Part shown: positions 7,904-15,529 of the stretch, in pieces
How the letters are laid out: every line of letters starts with the position of its first letter
Position numbering within the stretch: the stretch's first letter is position 1
Assembly: GCA_025965715.1 (NCBI GenBank)
Contig: JAOPWJ010000045.1
Span: 1 to 34,104 of the forward strand
Origin: Blastococcus sp.
Lineage (GTDB): Bacteria; Actinomycetota; Actinomycetes; Mycobacteriales; Geodermatophilaceae
Reading direction: 5' to 3'
DNA length: 34,104 bases
The notes under the pieces: model-generated
Seen by the model: only the letters and a program-made list of their open reading frames with translations
Told to the model about the DNA's origin: nothing
The model's database searches: none
Made by a program: the position numbers and the translations under genes

Positions 7904-8566
7904 TCAGGCGCGGTCGGCGGCCATGGTGATGAGCCGCTCGGCCAGCTGCCGACCGTGCGCTGCGGGACCGTCGGGGCCGAGCAGCCCACCCGAGAGGTAC
8001 ATGCCGTCGATGATCAGGTGGATCTGCGCGGCGAGGTCCTCACCGGCGCCCGGCACGATCTGGTCGGCGAGCCGCTCGAGCCGGCTGTACAGCTCGAACT
8101 TGTAGTCGGCGGCCGCGCTGCGGGCGGGGTGCCGCGGGTCGTCGTACTCACTGCTCACGTTGTTGAAGGGGCAGCCGCGGAAGCCGGTTCGGGTGACGTC
8201 ACGCTCGACGGCGTCGACGACCGACAGCAGCGCGGCGCGCGGGTTGCCCTGCAGCCGGACCAGCTCCGCGTCGATGAACGACAGGACCGTGGCGGCCTTA
8301 CGCGCGAGGTAGGCGCCGACCAGGTCGTCCTTGCTCTTGAAGAGCCGGTAGACGGTCATCTTGCCCAGGCCGGTCTCGCGGACCAGCTCGTCCATCCCGA
8401 CGCTGCGCGAGCTGCGGCCGGAGAAGAGCCGTTCGGCGGTGTCCAGGACGATCGCCTGCCGCTCGGCGCGGCTGCGGCGAACGGGGGCCCCGGCGCCTGC
8501 AGCTTCCAGAGCGTCCACGGCAGCGAGGACGTCGTCGGGGGCGGCGAGAGACAGCGCGGAGGTCAC
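7904..8566 (-). CDS. TetR/AcrR family transcriptional regulator
   Basis: This 220-residue protein carries an N-terminal TetR helix-turn-helix at about residues 33-80 (ILxTAERLF-type helix, then MDELVRETGLGKMTVYRLFKSKDDLV). The C-terminal ligand domain contains GFRGCPFNNVSSEYDDPRHP, a motif common in one actinobacterial TetR subgroup. It should act as a dimeric repressor responding to a small hydrophobic ligand. The GTG at 8566 is the earliest start and lacks a clear ribosome site. The TTACC-type operator in front of the acyl-CoA dehydrogenase gene is not repeated in front of this gene, so control of that gene by this protein is only a possibility. The downstream hypothetical gene is likely co-transcribed. 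Confidence 0.9.
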   Translation of the reverse strand: MTSALSLAAPDDVLAAVDALEAAGAGAPVRRSRAERQAIVLDTAERLFSGRSSRSVGMDELVRETGLGKMTVYRLFKSKDDLVGAYLARKAATVLSFIDAELVRLQGNPRAALLSVVDAVERDVTRTGFRGCPFNNVSSEYDDPRHPARSAAADYKFELYSRLERLADQIVPGAGEDLAAQIHLIIDGMYLSGGLLGPDGPAAHGRQLAERLITMAADRA

Positions 8567-8736
8567 GAGAGCGATGGTGCACCTTGACGTGACGGAGCGG
8601 TTCGCGGCACGCCGAGGGACGTCGCTCTGGGTGACGAGAGGCGCCCGTGCTGCGCGGGGCGCCGGGGGTCGATGGTACCGAAGTGACGACGCACAGTGAC
8701 GATCGGAGCTGCGCGGCCACCTTTCACGGGTGCGCG

Positions 8737-8759
8737 CCCCGCCTGCGCGGCGGGCGGGG
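8737..8759 (-). terminator. GC-rich hairpin downstream of small gene
   Basis: CCCCGCC (8737-8743) pairs with GGCGGGG (8753-8759), a 7-bp stem with a 9-nt loop. It lies 15 nt beyond the stop of the 45-residue minus-strand gene and before the TetR gene. No T-tract follows. It is a plausible terminator separating those two transcripts. Confidence 0.4.
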
Positions 8760-8774
8760 ACGGGCAGCCCGCTC

Positions 8775-8912
8775 TCAGTTCCGGCGGATGCGGCGGGGGT
8801 TGGCCAGGAGCCGGGCCACGGTCGTCACCGCGGTCTCCTGGCTCGGGGACTCCTCCGCGCCGGGGGCCGAGGAGTCGGTGGTTACTCGTGCGTCGTGCTG
8901 CGTGTCCTCCAT
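8775..8912 (-). CDS. Small hypothetical protein (45 aa)
   Basis: The product starts MEDTQHDARVTTDSS and ends with a basic tail, VARLLANPRRIRRN. The N-terminal half is acidic and the C-terminal half basic. The ATG at 8912 is preceded by an excellent GGGGGAGG about 10 nt upstream, which is the best evidence that it is translated. The frame extends to 8975 but without a better start. It stands alone between the metal-transport operon and the TetR gene, with a hairpin on either side. No family is recognised. Confidence 0.5.
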   Translation of the reverse strand: MEDTQHDARVTTDSSAPGAEESPSQETAVTTVARLLANPRRIRRN

Positions 8913-8978
8913 GCGATCAGCCTCCCCCTGTCCGGGCCGCCGGAGACAGCCCCGAACCGGTGATCCTGTGCACATACG

Positions 8979-8995
8979 GTGAGAGTTGCCTCACC
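8979..8995 (-). terminator. Hairpin after the metal ABC permease gene
   Basis: GGTGAG (8979-8984) and CTCACC (8990-8995) form a perfect 6-bp stem with a 6-nt loop, beginning 11 nt after the permease stop codon on the minus strand. The position fits a terminator for the three-gene transport operon, although no T-run follows. Confidence 0.4.
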
Positions 8996-9005
8996 TCCGC
9001 CCAGG

Positions 9006-9890
9006 TCAGTGGGGGTGCGGGGGGTCCACGAGGGCCGGTGCGGCACCTCGCCGCGAGCCCCGCCCGGCGATGGCGAGCACCGTTCCCCACGCGAGGACGG
9101 CGAGGCCGACGATGAAGAAGCTGGGCGGCAGGTTGACCATGGTCGACAGCACGAGACCGCCCCAGACCGACCCCAGTGCGAGCCCGACCGCGAACGCCGC
9201 GACCCGTGCGGGGCGCGCGGTGAGGCGCAGCGCCGTCGCGGCCGGCGTCACCACGAGGGCGAAGAGCAGCAGCGTGCCGACCACCTGCACGGCCATGGTG
9301 ATCGTGAGGGCGAGCAGCACCACGAACGCGAGACCCAGCGCCCGCACCGGCACCCCCCGGGCCTCGGCGACGGCCGGATCCACCGAGGCGAACACGAGGG
9401 GCCGCGCGAGGACGGCGAGGGTGAGCACCACGGCGGCGGTGAACGCGCCGAAGATCATCAGTTGGTCGGTCGTGACCGCCAGCAGGTTGCCGAACAGCAC
9501 CGACGTCGTCGTGCTGGCGTTCGCGCTGGCCAGGGAGGCGAACAGGACGCCGAGCGCTGTGGCGAGGGCGAGGATCGTGCCGGTCGCCATCTCGCGGTCG
9601 GCCACCTTGCGGCCGAAGAGCCCGATCAGCAGTCCGCCTCCGACGCAGAAGACGGCGAGCCCAAGGGTGACCGGCGCCCCGATCAGGAGGGCGCCGGTGG
9701 CACCCGGGAAGCCGATGTGGGCCAGGGCGTGGGCGGCGAAGGCGTTCTGCCTGGTGATGACGAAGTAGCCGAGCAGCCCCGCGGCGATCGCGACCAGCGA
9801 GCCGCCGATCAGTGCGTTGCGCAGGAAAGGGCTCTGCAGCACCTGGAACCAGTTGGACTGGAACTCCACGGCGGCCAGCGCGGCCGTCAC
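9006..9890 (-). CDS. Zinc/manganese-type ABC transporter permease (ABC-3 family)
   Basis: This 294-residue protein has eight or nine hydrophobic segments and the ABC-3 permease pattern (ITRQNAFAAHALAHIGFPGA near residue 50, and later GTLLLFALVVTPAATA). It forms the membrane channel of a divalent-metal importer together with the ATPase and binding lipoprotein encoded upstream. The GTG at 9890 overlaps the ATPase stop by 4 nt (GTGA), indicating translational coupling. Substrate assignment to zinc rests on the Zur-like box in front of the operon. Family members also carry manganese. The C-terminus ends in a His-Pro-rich tail (DPPHPH), unusual but short. Confidence 0.9.
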   Translation of the reverse strand: MTAALAAVEFQSNWFQVLQSPFLRNALIGGSLVAIAAGLLGYFVITRQNAFAAHALAHIGFPGATGALLIGAPVTLGLAVFCVGGGLLIGLFGRKVADREMATGTILALATALGVLFASLASANASTTTSVLFGNLLAVTTDQLMIFGAFTAAVVLTLAVLARPLVFASVDPAVAEARGVPVRALGLAFVVLLALTITMAVQVVGTLLLFALVVTPAATALRLTARPARVAAFAVGLALGSVWGGLVLSTMVNLPPSFFIVGLAVLAWGTVLAIAGRGSRRGAAPALVDPPHPH

Positions 9891-10732
9891 TCGAAGGCCC
9901 CGCGGTGCGGGTCGGGCCAGGCCGCCCGGGTGAACAGGTCGCCCTGCGCGGTGCGGACGACGCCGACCGGCGTTCCGTAGAGGTGGGTGAGGAGCTCCTC
10001 CTGCACGACCTCGCCGATCTCGCCATGGTGCGGGTGGCCGTCGAGGAGGTAGACGGCGTCGGTCAGCACGGGTAGCAGCGGGTTCAGGTCGTGCGCGACC
10101 ACCATGATCGTGACGTCGCGGTCGCGGTGCAGGTCGCCGAGGAGGCGGACGATCTCCTGCTGGTTGCGCAGGTCGAGGTTGGCCAGCGGCTCGTCGAGCA
10201 GCAGGAGGTCGGCGTCGTCCACGATCGCCTGGGCGATGGCCACCCGCTGCTGCTGTCCGCCCGAGAGCTCCGACATCCGGCGCTCGGCGTACTCCACGGC
10301 GCCCACACGGCGCAGCGCGTCGTCCACCCGTGCGCGCTCGGCCGGTGAGGTGCGGCGCAGGCCGAATCGGCCGCCGGTCAGTCCGAGGGTGACCAGGTCG
10401 CGGCAGCGGATGGCCTCGCCCAGAGCGGCGGTGTAGTTCTGCGGCACGTAGCCGATCCGGCGGTTGCCGCGGCGCGGCGCCGCACCGAGGACCTCGATCC
10501 GGCCCGAGGCGGCGGGCAGCAGGCCCAGCGCCACCTGGAACATCGTCGTCTTGCCGGCGCCGTTGGGGCCGATCACACCGACGACCGCGCCGGCCCGGAC
10601 GGTGAACGTGCCCTGCGACCAGACGGTCCGGCCGCCGCGCGCCACGCTCACGCCCTCCAGGACGAGAGCCGGGGGGCGCTCGTCGGTCGACCTGGCCGGG
10701 TCCCGCTGAGTCACCGGGTCCTGCCGAGTCAC
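9887..10732 (-). CDS. Zinc/manganese-type ABC transporter ATPase
   Basis: This is the nucleotide-binding subunit of the metal importer. All motifs are present: Walker A GPNGAGKTT, signature LSGGQQQRVAIAQ, Walker B LLLLDEPLANLD and the switch His in VVAHDLN. The start is taken as GTG 10732, which overlaps the binding-protein stop by GTGA and has AGGA six bases upstream, giving 281 residues. An earlier in-frame start at 10783 lies within the preceding gene. The first dozen codons contain a repeated DPVTxxDP unit, probably a local duplication that lengthened the N-terminus ahead of the real domain start (LVLEGVSVARGG). Confidence 0.93.
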   Translation of the reverse strand: MTRQDPVTQRDPARSTDERPPALVLEGVSVARGGRTVWSQGTFTVRAGAVVGVIGPNGAGKTTMFQVALGLLPAASGRIEVLGAAPRRGNRRIGYVPQNYTAALGEAIRCRDLVTLGLTGGRFGLRRTSPAERARVDDALRRVGAVEYAERRMSELSGGQQQRVAIAQAIVDDADLLLLDEPLANLDLRNQQEIVRLLGDLHRDRDVTIMVVAHDLNPLLPVLTDAVYLLDGHPHHGEIGEVVQEELLTHLYGTPVGVVRTAQGDLFTRAAWPDPHRGAFE

Positions 10733-11667
10733 TGGGTCCTGCTGAGGGCGTCGGTGAGCTGCCGGATCTGCCCGTACTGCCACTCGACGAAGGACGCGGT
10801 GGCGTCCCGCGGAGATTCCGTCACCTCGACCACCGGCACGCCGGCCGTCTCGGCGGCGTCACGCAGCTGGTCCGGCACGCTGCCGCTGGTCTGGGTGTTG
10901 TAGAGCAGCACGTCGGCCGAGCCGTCGGCGAGCACCGCCTCGAAGGCGGCCAGGTCTCCGGGCGCCGGGTCGCTCGCGTTGCCGGCCGACCGCTGGTAGC
11001 CCGCCGGCGTGACGTCGGTGAGCCCCACGGCGTCGGCCATGCGGTTGTAGACGCCCTCGGTCGCGGCGTACGTCCGCCCCTCCGCCAGCGTCCGCAGCTC
11101 GTCGACGGCGTCCACGTACTGCTGCACGTCGCCTTGCCAGACCCCCTGGCGCTTCTGGAAGTAGCCGGCCCGGTCGCCGGTGAGGTCGACCAGCGCCGCG
11201 GTCACGGCCGCGGCCATCTCCGGGACGATCTCCGGGTCGGCCCACAGGTGCGGGTCGCTGCCCTGGGCGGACACGCCGGCCACCTCGGCGGCGTCGACCA
11301 CGGAAGGCTGCGGATCCAGTGCGGCGACGGCGTCGGCGGCCCACTCGTCGTAGTGGGCGCCGTTGAGGACCACCATCTCGGCGGCCGAGAAGGCGGCGAG
11401 GTCGGCGGTGGCGGGCTCGAAGTCGTGCGGGTCCACGGCGCCGGAGGATACGACGGTCGTGACGTTGACGCAGTCCCCGCCCAGGTCGCGCACCAGGTCG
11501 CTCCACTGGCTCACGGAGACCACGACGTCCACCACGTCGGTGGGGCAGGCCTCGGCGTTGCCCTCGGAGACGGCCGGCCCGCTGCCCCCGCCGCTGGAGC
11601 AGGCGGGGAGGCCGAACAGCGCCAGCCCGGCCAGTGCTGCCCAGGCGGGGATGCGGACGCGCGGCAC
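10729..11667 (-). CDS. Metal-binding lipoprotein of ABC importer (ZnuA/AdcA-like)
   Basis: This 312-residue substrate-binding protein starts with a lipoprotein signal peptide ending in LPAC, with the lipidated Cys at residue 23. It should be anchored outside the membrane, capturing divalent metal for the permease. Likely ligand histidines are visible in VDPHDFEP, LNGAHYDEW and SDPHLWADP, the usual cluster A-I pattern. It lacks the long His-rich loop seen in many zinc-specific members, so manganese cannot be excluded on protein grounds. The GTG at 11667 has GGAGGG about 9 nt upstream. It is the first gene of the operon, and a Zur-like box overlaps its promoter region 20-34 nt upstream. Confidence 0.92.
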   Translation of the reverse strand: MPRVRIPAWAALAGLALFGLPACSSGGGSGPAVSEGNAEACPTDVVDVVVSVSQWSDLVRDLGGDCVNVTTVVSSGAVDPHDFEPATADLAAFSAAEMVVLNGAHYDEWAADAVAALDPQPSVVDAAEVAGVSAQGSDPHLWADPEIVPEMAAAVTAALVDLTGDRAGYFQKRQGVWQGDVQQYVDAVDELRTLAEGRTYAATEGVYNRMADAVGLTDVTPAGYQRSAGNASDPAPGDLAAFEAVLADGSADVLLYNTQTSGSVPDQLRDAAETAGVPVVEVTESPRDATASFVEWQYGQIRQLTDALSRTQ

Positions 11668-11686
11668 GACGGGAGCCCTCCGTTAC

Positions 11687-11701
11687 TGATAATGATTCTC
11701 A
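11687..11701 (-). promoter_or_regulatory. Zur-box-like operator
   Basis: The 15-bp site TGATAATGATTCTCA matches the actinobacterial Zur palindrome TGAAAATGATTTTCA at 13 of 15 positions, a comparison made from memory. It sits 20 nt upstream of the binding-lipoprotein start. This strongly suggests zinc-dependent repression of the transport operon. A Fur site has similar composition and is the main alternative. Confidence 0.7.
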
Positions 11702-11730
11702 CCATCAGTATGGCGGACGACGGCGCGCGA

Positions 11731-11883
11731 TCAGGAGTCCGGGGTGTCGGCCCCCCCGCCGCCGACGTCCTTCCCCTCGGCCGGTTCTTCCGGGTGCGGC
11801 GTACGGCCACCCGTTTCCTCGTCCCCGGGCGGGTCGCCCTCCGCGCGCTCGGCCGTGTGCGGCGTTCGCTGAGCCTCGGTCAT
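11731..11883 (-). CDS. Small acidic hypothetical protein (50 aa)
   Basis: This frame begins MTEAQRTPHTAERAEGD and ends GGGGADTPDS. It is highly acidic, Gly/Pro/Glu-rich and probably disordered. GAGGAGG lies 8 nt before the ATG, an excellent ribosome site, and this is the main evidence for translation. It lies between the ribokinase gene (upstream on this strand) and the metal-transport operon. It resembles the other small acidic frames at 4.2-4.7 kb and 7.2 kb. No family is known to me. Confidence 0.55.
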   Translation of the reverse strand: MTEAQRTPHTAERAEGDPPGDEETGGRTPHPEEPAEGKDVGGGGADTPDS

Positions 11884-11934
11884 TGCGGGTCCTCCTCGAT
11901 CCGTCGGTGTCCTGTGCCCTGTGCCCGGGCGCTC

Positions 11935-11951
11935 CCGGCGGCAACCGCCGG
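11935..11951 (-). terminator. Strong short hairpin after the ribokinase gene
   Basis: CCGGCGG and CCGCCGG form a perfect 7-bp stem around a 3-nt CAA loop, starting 14 nt after the ribokinase stop on the minus strand. The placement and compactness suit a GC-type terminator, without a T-tract. Confidence 0.5.
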
Positions 11952-11964
11952 CGGTGATCGCTGG

Positions 11965-12888
11965 TCAGCGCACCGGTTCTGCGGCGGGGACCTGCGGCAG
12001 CAGTGCCCGGACGGCGCCGTCGTCCGGCAGCGCGCCGCGGGCCCCCGGGCCGGTGGTCGACAGGGCCGCGGCGCAGACCGCGTAGCGGACCGCCTCGAGC
12101 AGGTCCGCCCCGCGGGCCAGCGCCTGGGCGAGCGCGCCGCAGAAGCAGTCGCCGGCCCCCGTGGTGTCCACCGGCGTGACGCGGGGCGGTGCCTGCACCA
12201 GCACCGGCCCCGTCTCGGGCACGACCAGCGCCCCGCGGGCGCCCAGGGTCACCACGACCGAGCAGGACGCCACTGACCGCGCGAGCTCGGCCAGGTCGGC
12301 GGTCGAGCGCTCGGCCGGGAGAACGCCGGCCAGCTGGGCCAGTTCGTGCTCATTGGGCACCAGCACGTCGACCCGGGCCAGCAGTCCGGCCGGGAGCGGC
12401 TGGGGCGGCGCCGGTGTCAGGACGACGGTGCCCGTCGCGGCCCGCGCCGCCGCCTCGACCGTGGCCAGCGGGATCTCCAGCTGGAGCAGCACGACGGCGG
12501 CCCGACGGACCGAGTGGGTGTCGGCGTCCTCCGGGCGCAGCTCGGCGTTCGCGCCGGGAACGACGACGATGAGGTTCTCGCCGCTGCCCTCCTCGACCGC
12601 GATGGTGGCGCTGCCCGTCGGCACGCCCGGCGTCCGCTCGACCAGCGTCACGTTCACCCGCGAGTCCGCCAACGCGGCCAGCTGGCGGTCGCCGGCCGGA
12701 TCGGCCCCCACCCGGCCGACCATGTGCACCCCGGGGCCGAGCAGTCCGGCCGCCGCGGCCTGGTTGGCGCCTTTGCCACCCGGCGCGACCACCGCGGAGG
12801 TGCCGATGACGGTCTCCCCCCGGCCAGGCAACCGCCCCACGGTGACGAGGACGTCCTCGTTCAGGCTGCCGACGACGGTGACGGACAC
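11965..12888 (-). CDS. rbsK: Ribokinase (PfkB family)
   Basis: This enzyme phosphorylates ribose to ribose 5-phosphate, using ATP. The 307 residues match the family length. Diagnostic motifs are the first PfkB signature GGKGANQAAAAGLLG near residue 40 and the second signature with anion hole and catalytic Asp, DTTGAGDCFCGAL, near residue 250. The GTG at 12888 gives MSVTVVGSLNED and has GGAGG six bases upstream; the open frame extends to 13107 but is antisense to the methyltransferase gene. No ribose transporter or regulator adjoins it, so it may salvage ribose from nucleosides. Closely related sugar kinases of other specificity are possible. Confidence 0.88.
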   Translation of the reverse strand: MSVTVVGSLNEDVLVTVGRLPGRGETVIGTSAVVAPGGKGANQAAAAGLLGPGVHMVGRVGADPAGDRQLAALADSRVNVTLVERTPGVPTGSATIAVEEGSGENLIVVVPGANAELRPEDADTHSVRRAAVVLLQLEIPLATVEAAARAATGTVVLTPAPPQPLPAGLLARVDVLVPNEHELAQLAGVLPAERSTADLAELARSVASCSVVVTLGARGALVVPETGPVLVQAPPRVTPVDTTGAGDCFCGALAQALARGADLLEAVRYAVCAAALSTTGPGARGALPDDGAVRALLPQVPAAEPVR

Positions 12889-12955
12889 GGAGAACCTCCG
12901 GTGAACGGGTGCGGGGAGCGGTGGACACCGGCGATCATGGCGCGGTGACCACTCC

Positions 12956-12982
12956 GGAGCCCCGACGGGTGGTCGGGGCCCC
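12956..12982 (+). promoter_or_regulatory. Stable hairpin touching the methyltransferase start codon
   Basis: GCCCCGAC (12959-12966) pairs perfectly with GTCGGGGC (12972-12979) around a 5-nt loop, and two more G-C pairs extend the stem after one mismatch. The structure ends at 12982, directly before the ATG at 12983, where a ribosome site would normally lie. It might limit translation or be a binding site. No clear Shine-Dalgarno sequence is seen. Confidence 0.4.
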
Positions 12983-13690
12983 ATGATCGGGGGGCGGCTG
13001 GTCCGCAACGACCCGGCGCAGTACGACGCGCTGGTCGACCACTGGTGGCAGCCCTCCGGTGAGTTCGCGGCGCTGCACTGGCTGGCCGCCTCCCGGGCGG
13101 ACCACATCCCGCCGGCGGTCCGCTCCGGCGCGGTCCTCGTCGATCTGGCGTGCGGGGGCGGGCTGATGGCGCCGCACGTGGCCCGGCTCGGCTATCGACA
13201 CGTCGGCGTGGACATCGGTCTGCCCGGGCTCGAGCTGGCCCGCGACCACGGGGTCCTCGCCGTGCGCGGCTCCGTCCTGCGGGTGCCGCTGGCCGACGCC
13301 TGTGCCGACGTCGTCGTCGCGGGGGAGATCCTCGAGCACGTCGAGGACGATGTCGGCGTCCTCGCCGAGTGCGCCCGCCTGCTGCGACCCGGCGGGACCC
13401 TGGTCATCGACGGGCTGGCATCCGGCCGGTTGTCGGTGTGGATCAACATCCACCTCCTGGAACGGTTGCCGGGCGGGCCCCCGCCCGGCCTGCACGACCC
13501 GGCGCTGTTCGTCGACCGCGAGCGGCTGCTTGCCGCCGCCGACGAGCTGGGTCTGGACCTCCGTCTGGTGGGGCTGCGCCCGTCGATCCGGGACGCGATC
13601 GCCTGGCGGCTGGGTCGCCGGGCGGGCGTCCGGATGAAGCCGATCCGCTCCACCGCGGTGGTCTTCGCCGGTTACGGGCGCAAACGCTGA
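12983..13690 (+). CDS. UbiG-like SAM-dependent methyltransferase
   Basis: This 235-residue class I methyltransferase resembles 3-demethylubiquinone O-methyltransferase. The N-terminal NDPAQYDALVDHWWQPSGEF corresponds to the UbiG opening motif, SAM-binding motif I is VLVDLACGGGLMAPHVA, and a later acidic motif is GEILEHVEDD. Actinobacteria of this kind make menaquinone rather than ubiquinone, so the true substrate is probably another phenolic compound. The type III polyketide synthase gene starts 82 nt downstream, so O-methylation of its resorcinol or pyrone product is a reasonable proposal. The ATG at 12983 is the first start in frame. It is divergent from the ribokinase gene. Confidence 0.85.
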   Translation: MIGGRLVRNDPAQYDALVDHWWQPSGEFAALHWLAASRADHIPPAVRSGAVLVDLACGGGLMAPHVARLGYRHVGVDIGLPGLELARDHGVLAVRGSVLRVPLADACADVVVAGEILEHVEDDVGVLAECARLLRPGGTLVIDGLASGRLSVWINIHLLERLPGGPPPGLHDPALFVDRERLLAAADELGLDLRLVGLRPSIRDAIAWRLGRRAGVRMKPIRSTAVVFAGYGRKR

Positions 13691-13772
13691 CCTGGCGACG
13701 GGCGGCGCCGGGGCGGACCCCGTCGTACCGTCGGGACATGAGGCCCAGCCCGCGCGCCCAGGACCGGACCCC

Positions 13773-14801
13773 ATGAGCGAGGCGGTGCTGACGGGGGCGG
13801 GTTCCGCCCTGCCGGCCACGCTGGACCAGGAGGCCGCATGGGAGGGCTACTTCGCCCGGCACTACGAGGGTGTGCGCGCCGCCCGCCGGATCTTCGCCGG
13901 GGCGGGTGTCCGTCGCCGACACGCGGTCGCCAACCCGCTCGACGAGGACCTCAGCCAGTGGAGCACCGGCGCCCGCATGCAGCGCTACGTCGAGGAGGCG
14001 CTCCCCCTGGGTAAGCAGGCGGTCGCGGGAGCCCTCGACGCGGCCGGTCTCGCCCCCGGGGACGTCGGCCTGTTCGCCGTCGTCACGTGCACGGGGTACG
14101 CCACACCCGGGCTGGACATCCGGCTGGCCAGTGACCTCGGCATGCCGCCGGGACTGCAGCGGCTCCTGATCGGCCACATGGGGTGCTACGCGGCGATCCC
14201 GGGTCTGGCAGCGGTCGGTGACTTCGTCGCCGCGCGGTCCCGCCCGGCGGTCATGCTGTGCTGCGAGCTGACCAGCCTGCACGTCCAGCCCGCCCAGCCC
14301 GACCTCGAGCAGGTGGTGGCCCACGCGCTCTTCTCCGACGCGGCGGCGGCCGTGGTGGTGCAGCCGGGCGCGGCCGGGGGTCGGCGCCTGGCCGGCATCG
14401 TCGCGCGCACCGACCCCTCGACCGCCGACCACATGACCTGGGACGTGACCGACCTGGGCTTCCGCATGGGACTGTCCCCGCGCGTGCCGGAGGTGCTGGC
14501 CCGCCACGTCGGCGACGTCGTGGACGAGTTGCTGACCGGCGCTGGGCTGCGCGTGGAGGACGTCGCCGGGTGGGCGGTCCATCCCGGTGGTCCGCGCATC
14601 CTCGACGTCGTCCGCGACGAGCTGGCCTTGGCCGAGGAGCAGCTCAGGGCCTCCCGCCGGGTGCTGGCCGAGCACGGCAACTGCTCGTCGGCCACGGTGC
14701 TGCTGGTGCTCGAGGAGCTCGGCGACGTCGACGGACCGGTCGTGGCGATGGCCTTCGGGCCTGGGCTCACGCTTTACGCGGCCCTGCTGCTGCCGAACTG
14801 A
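13773..14801 (+). CDS. Type III polyketide synthase (chalcone/stilbene synthase family)
   Basis: This homodimeric ketosynthase would condense malonyl-CoA units onto an acyl-CoA starter to give resorcinols, pyrones or related aromatic products. The 342 residues match the short bacterial type. The catalytic triad is visible: Cys138 in GHMGCYAA, His270 in AVHPGGPRIL and Asn303 in HGNCSSATV. The end motif AFGPGLT matches the conserved GFGPG loop with Ala for the first Gly. The ATG at 13773 has an AGGA about 10 nt upstream. The UbiG-like methyltransferase gene just before it may tailor the product. The start unit and ring type cannot be determined here. Confidence 0.93.
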   Translation: MSEAVLTGAGSALPATLDQEAAWEGYFARHYEGVRAARRIFAGAGVRRRHAVANPLDEDLSQWSTGARMQRYVEEALPLGKQAVAGALDAAGLAPGDVGLFAVVTCTGYATPGLDIRLASDLGMPPGLQRLLIGHMGCYAAIPGLAAVGDFVAARSRPAVMLCCELTSLHVQPAQPDLEQVVAHALFSDAAAAVVVQPGAAGGRRLAGIVARTDPSTADHMTWDVTDLGFRMGLSPRVPEVLARHVGDVVDELLTGAGLRVEDVAGWAVHPGGPRILDVVRDELALAEEQLRASRRVLAEHGNCSSATVLLVLEELGDVDGPVVAMAFGPGLTLYAALLLPN

Positions 14802-14870
14802 CTGCGCGGGCCGGCGGCAGGCCCTACGCTCGATGCACCCTGGCCCAGCGTGGCGGGAGGGAGCCGGTTC

Positions 14871-15524
14871 GTGCAGCCTGCCCAGCCCGTGCGCGTGTTC
14901 CTGGTCGACGACCACGAGGTCGTGCGGCGGGGCGTCGCCGAGGTCCTCGAGGACGATCCGGGCATCACGGTCGCGGGGGAGGCCGGTTCGGTCGCCGAGG
15001 CACTGGCCCGGGTGCCCGCGGTCCGGCCGGACGTGGTCGTCATCGACATGCGACTCCCCGACGGGGACGGTGCCGAACTGTGCCGGGCGCTGCGACTGCG
15101 CGTGCCGGGGCTGCGCTGCATGGTGCTGACCAGCTACTCCGAGCAGGCCGCGCTCGAGGCGGCGATCCGGGCAGGCGCCTCGGGGTTCGTGCTCAAGCAG
15201 GTACGTGGGCCGGCGCTGGTGTCCGCCGTGCGCACCGTCGCCGCCGGCGGGACATGCTTCGACGACGTCGTCCCGCCGAACGCGCGCGCCCAATCGGCCC
15301 GGGCGGCCGGCAGCGACCGGCTGGCCCTCCTGACCGATCAGGAACGCACGGTGCTGGGACTCATCGGCGAGGGGCTGACCAACCGCCAGATCGGCCAGCG
15401 CATGGGTCTGGCCGAGAAGACGGTGAAGAACTACACCAGCCATCTGCTGGCCAAGCTGGGACTCGAGCGGCGCACCCAGGCCGCGATCCTGGCCACGGAG
15501 CTGCGGGACGGCTCCGCGGAGTGA
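14871..15524 (+). CDS. devR: DevR/DosR-type response regulator (NarL/LuxR family)
   Basis: This 217-residue regulator has a receiver domain ([13 protein letters not shown]; phosphoacceptor Asp59 in [11 protein letters not shown]; conserved Thr in VLTSY and Lys in FVLKQ) followed by a C-terminal LuxR helix-turn-helix ([18 protein letters not shown] and [16 protein letters not shown]). The sequence is strikingly like Mycobacterium DevR/DosR, including the recognition helix KTVKNY, so it should bind GGGACTNNAGTCCC-type boxes. GTG 14871 is chosen because GGAGGG lies about 9 nt upstream; the longer frame from 14850 would place that site inside the gene. A TACGCT at 14823 could be a -10 element. 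The partner kinase is encoded convergently, 5 nt beyond its stop. It probably controls a hypoxia or redox dormancy response. Confidence 0.9.
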   Translation: MQPAQPVRVFLVDDHEVVRRGVAEVLEDDPGITVAGEAGSVAEALARVPAVRPDVVVIDMRLPDGDGAELCRALRLRVPGLRCMVLTSYSEQAALEAAIRAGASGFVLKQVRGPALVSAVRTVAAGGTCFDDVVPPNARAQSARAAGSDRLALLTDQERTVLGLIGEGLTNRQIGQRMGLAEKTVKNYTSHLLAKLGLERRTQAAILATELRDGSAE

Positions 15525-15529
15525 CCGGC

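Noticed and set aside
14468-14479. GGGACTGTCCCC resembling a DosR box
   Set aside because: It lies inside the PKS coding sequence, is two bases too short for the core spacing and has no promoter role.
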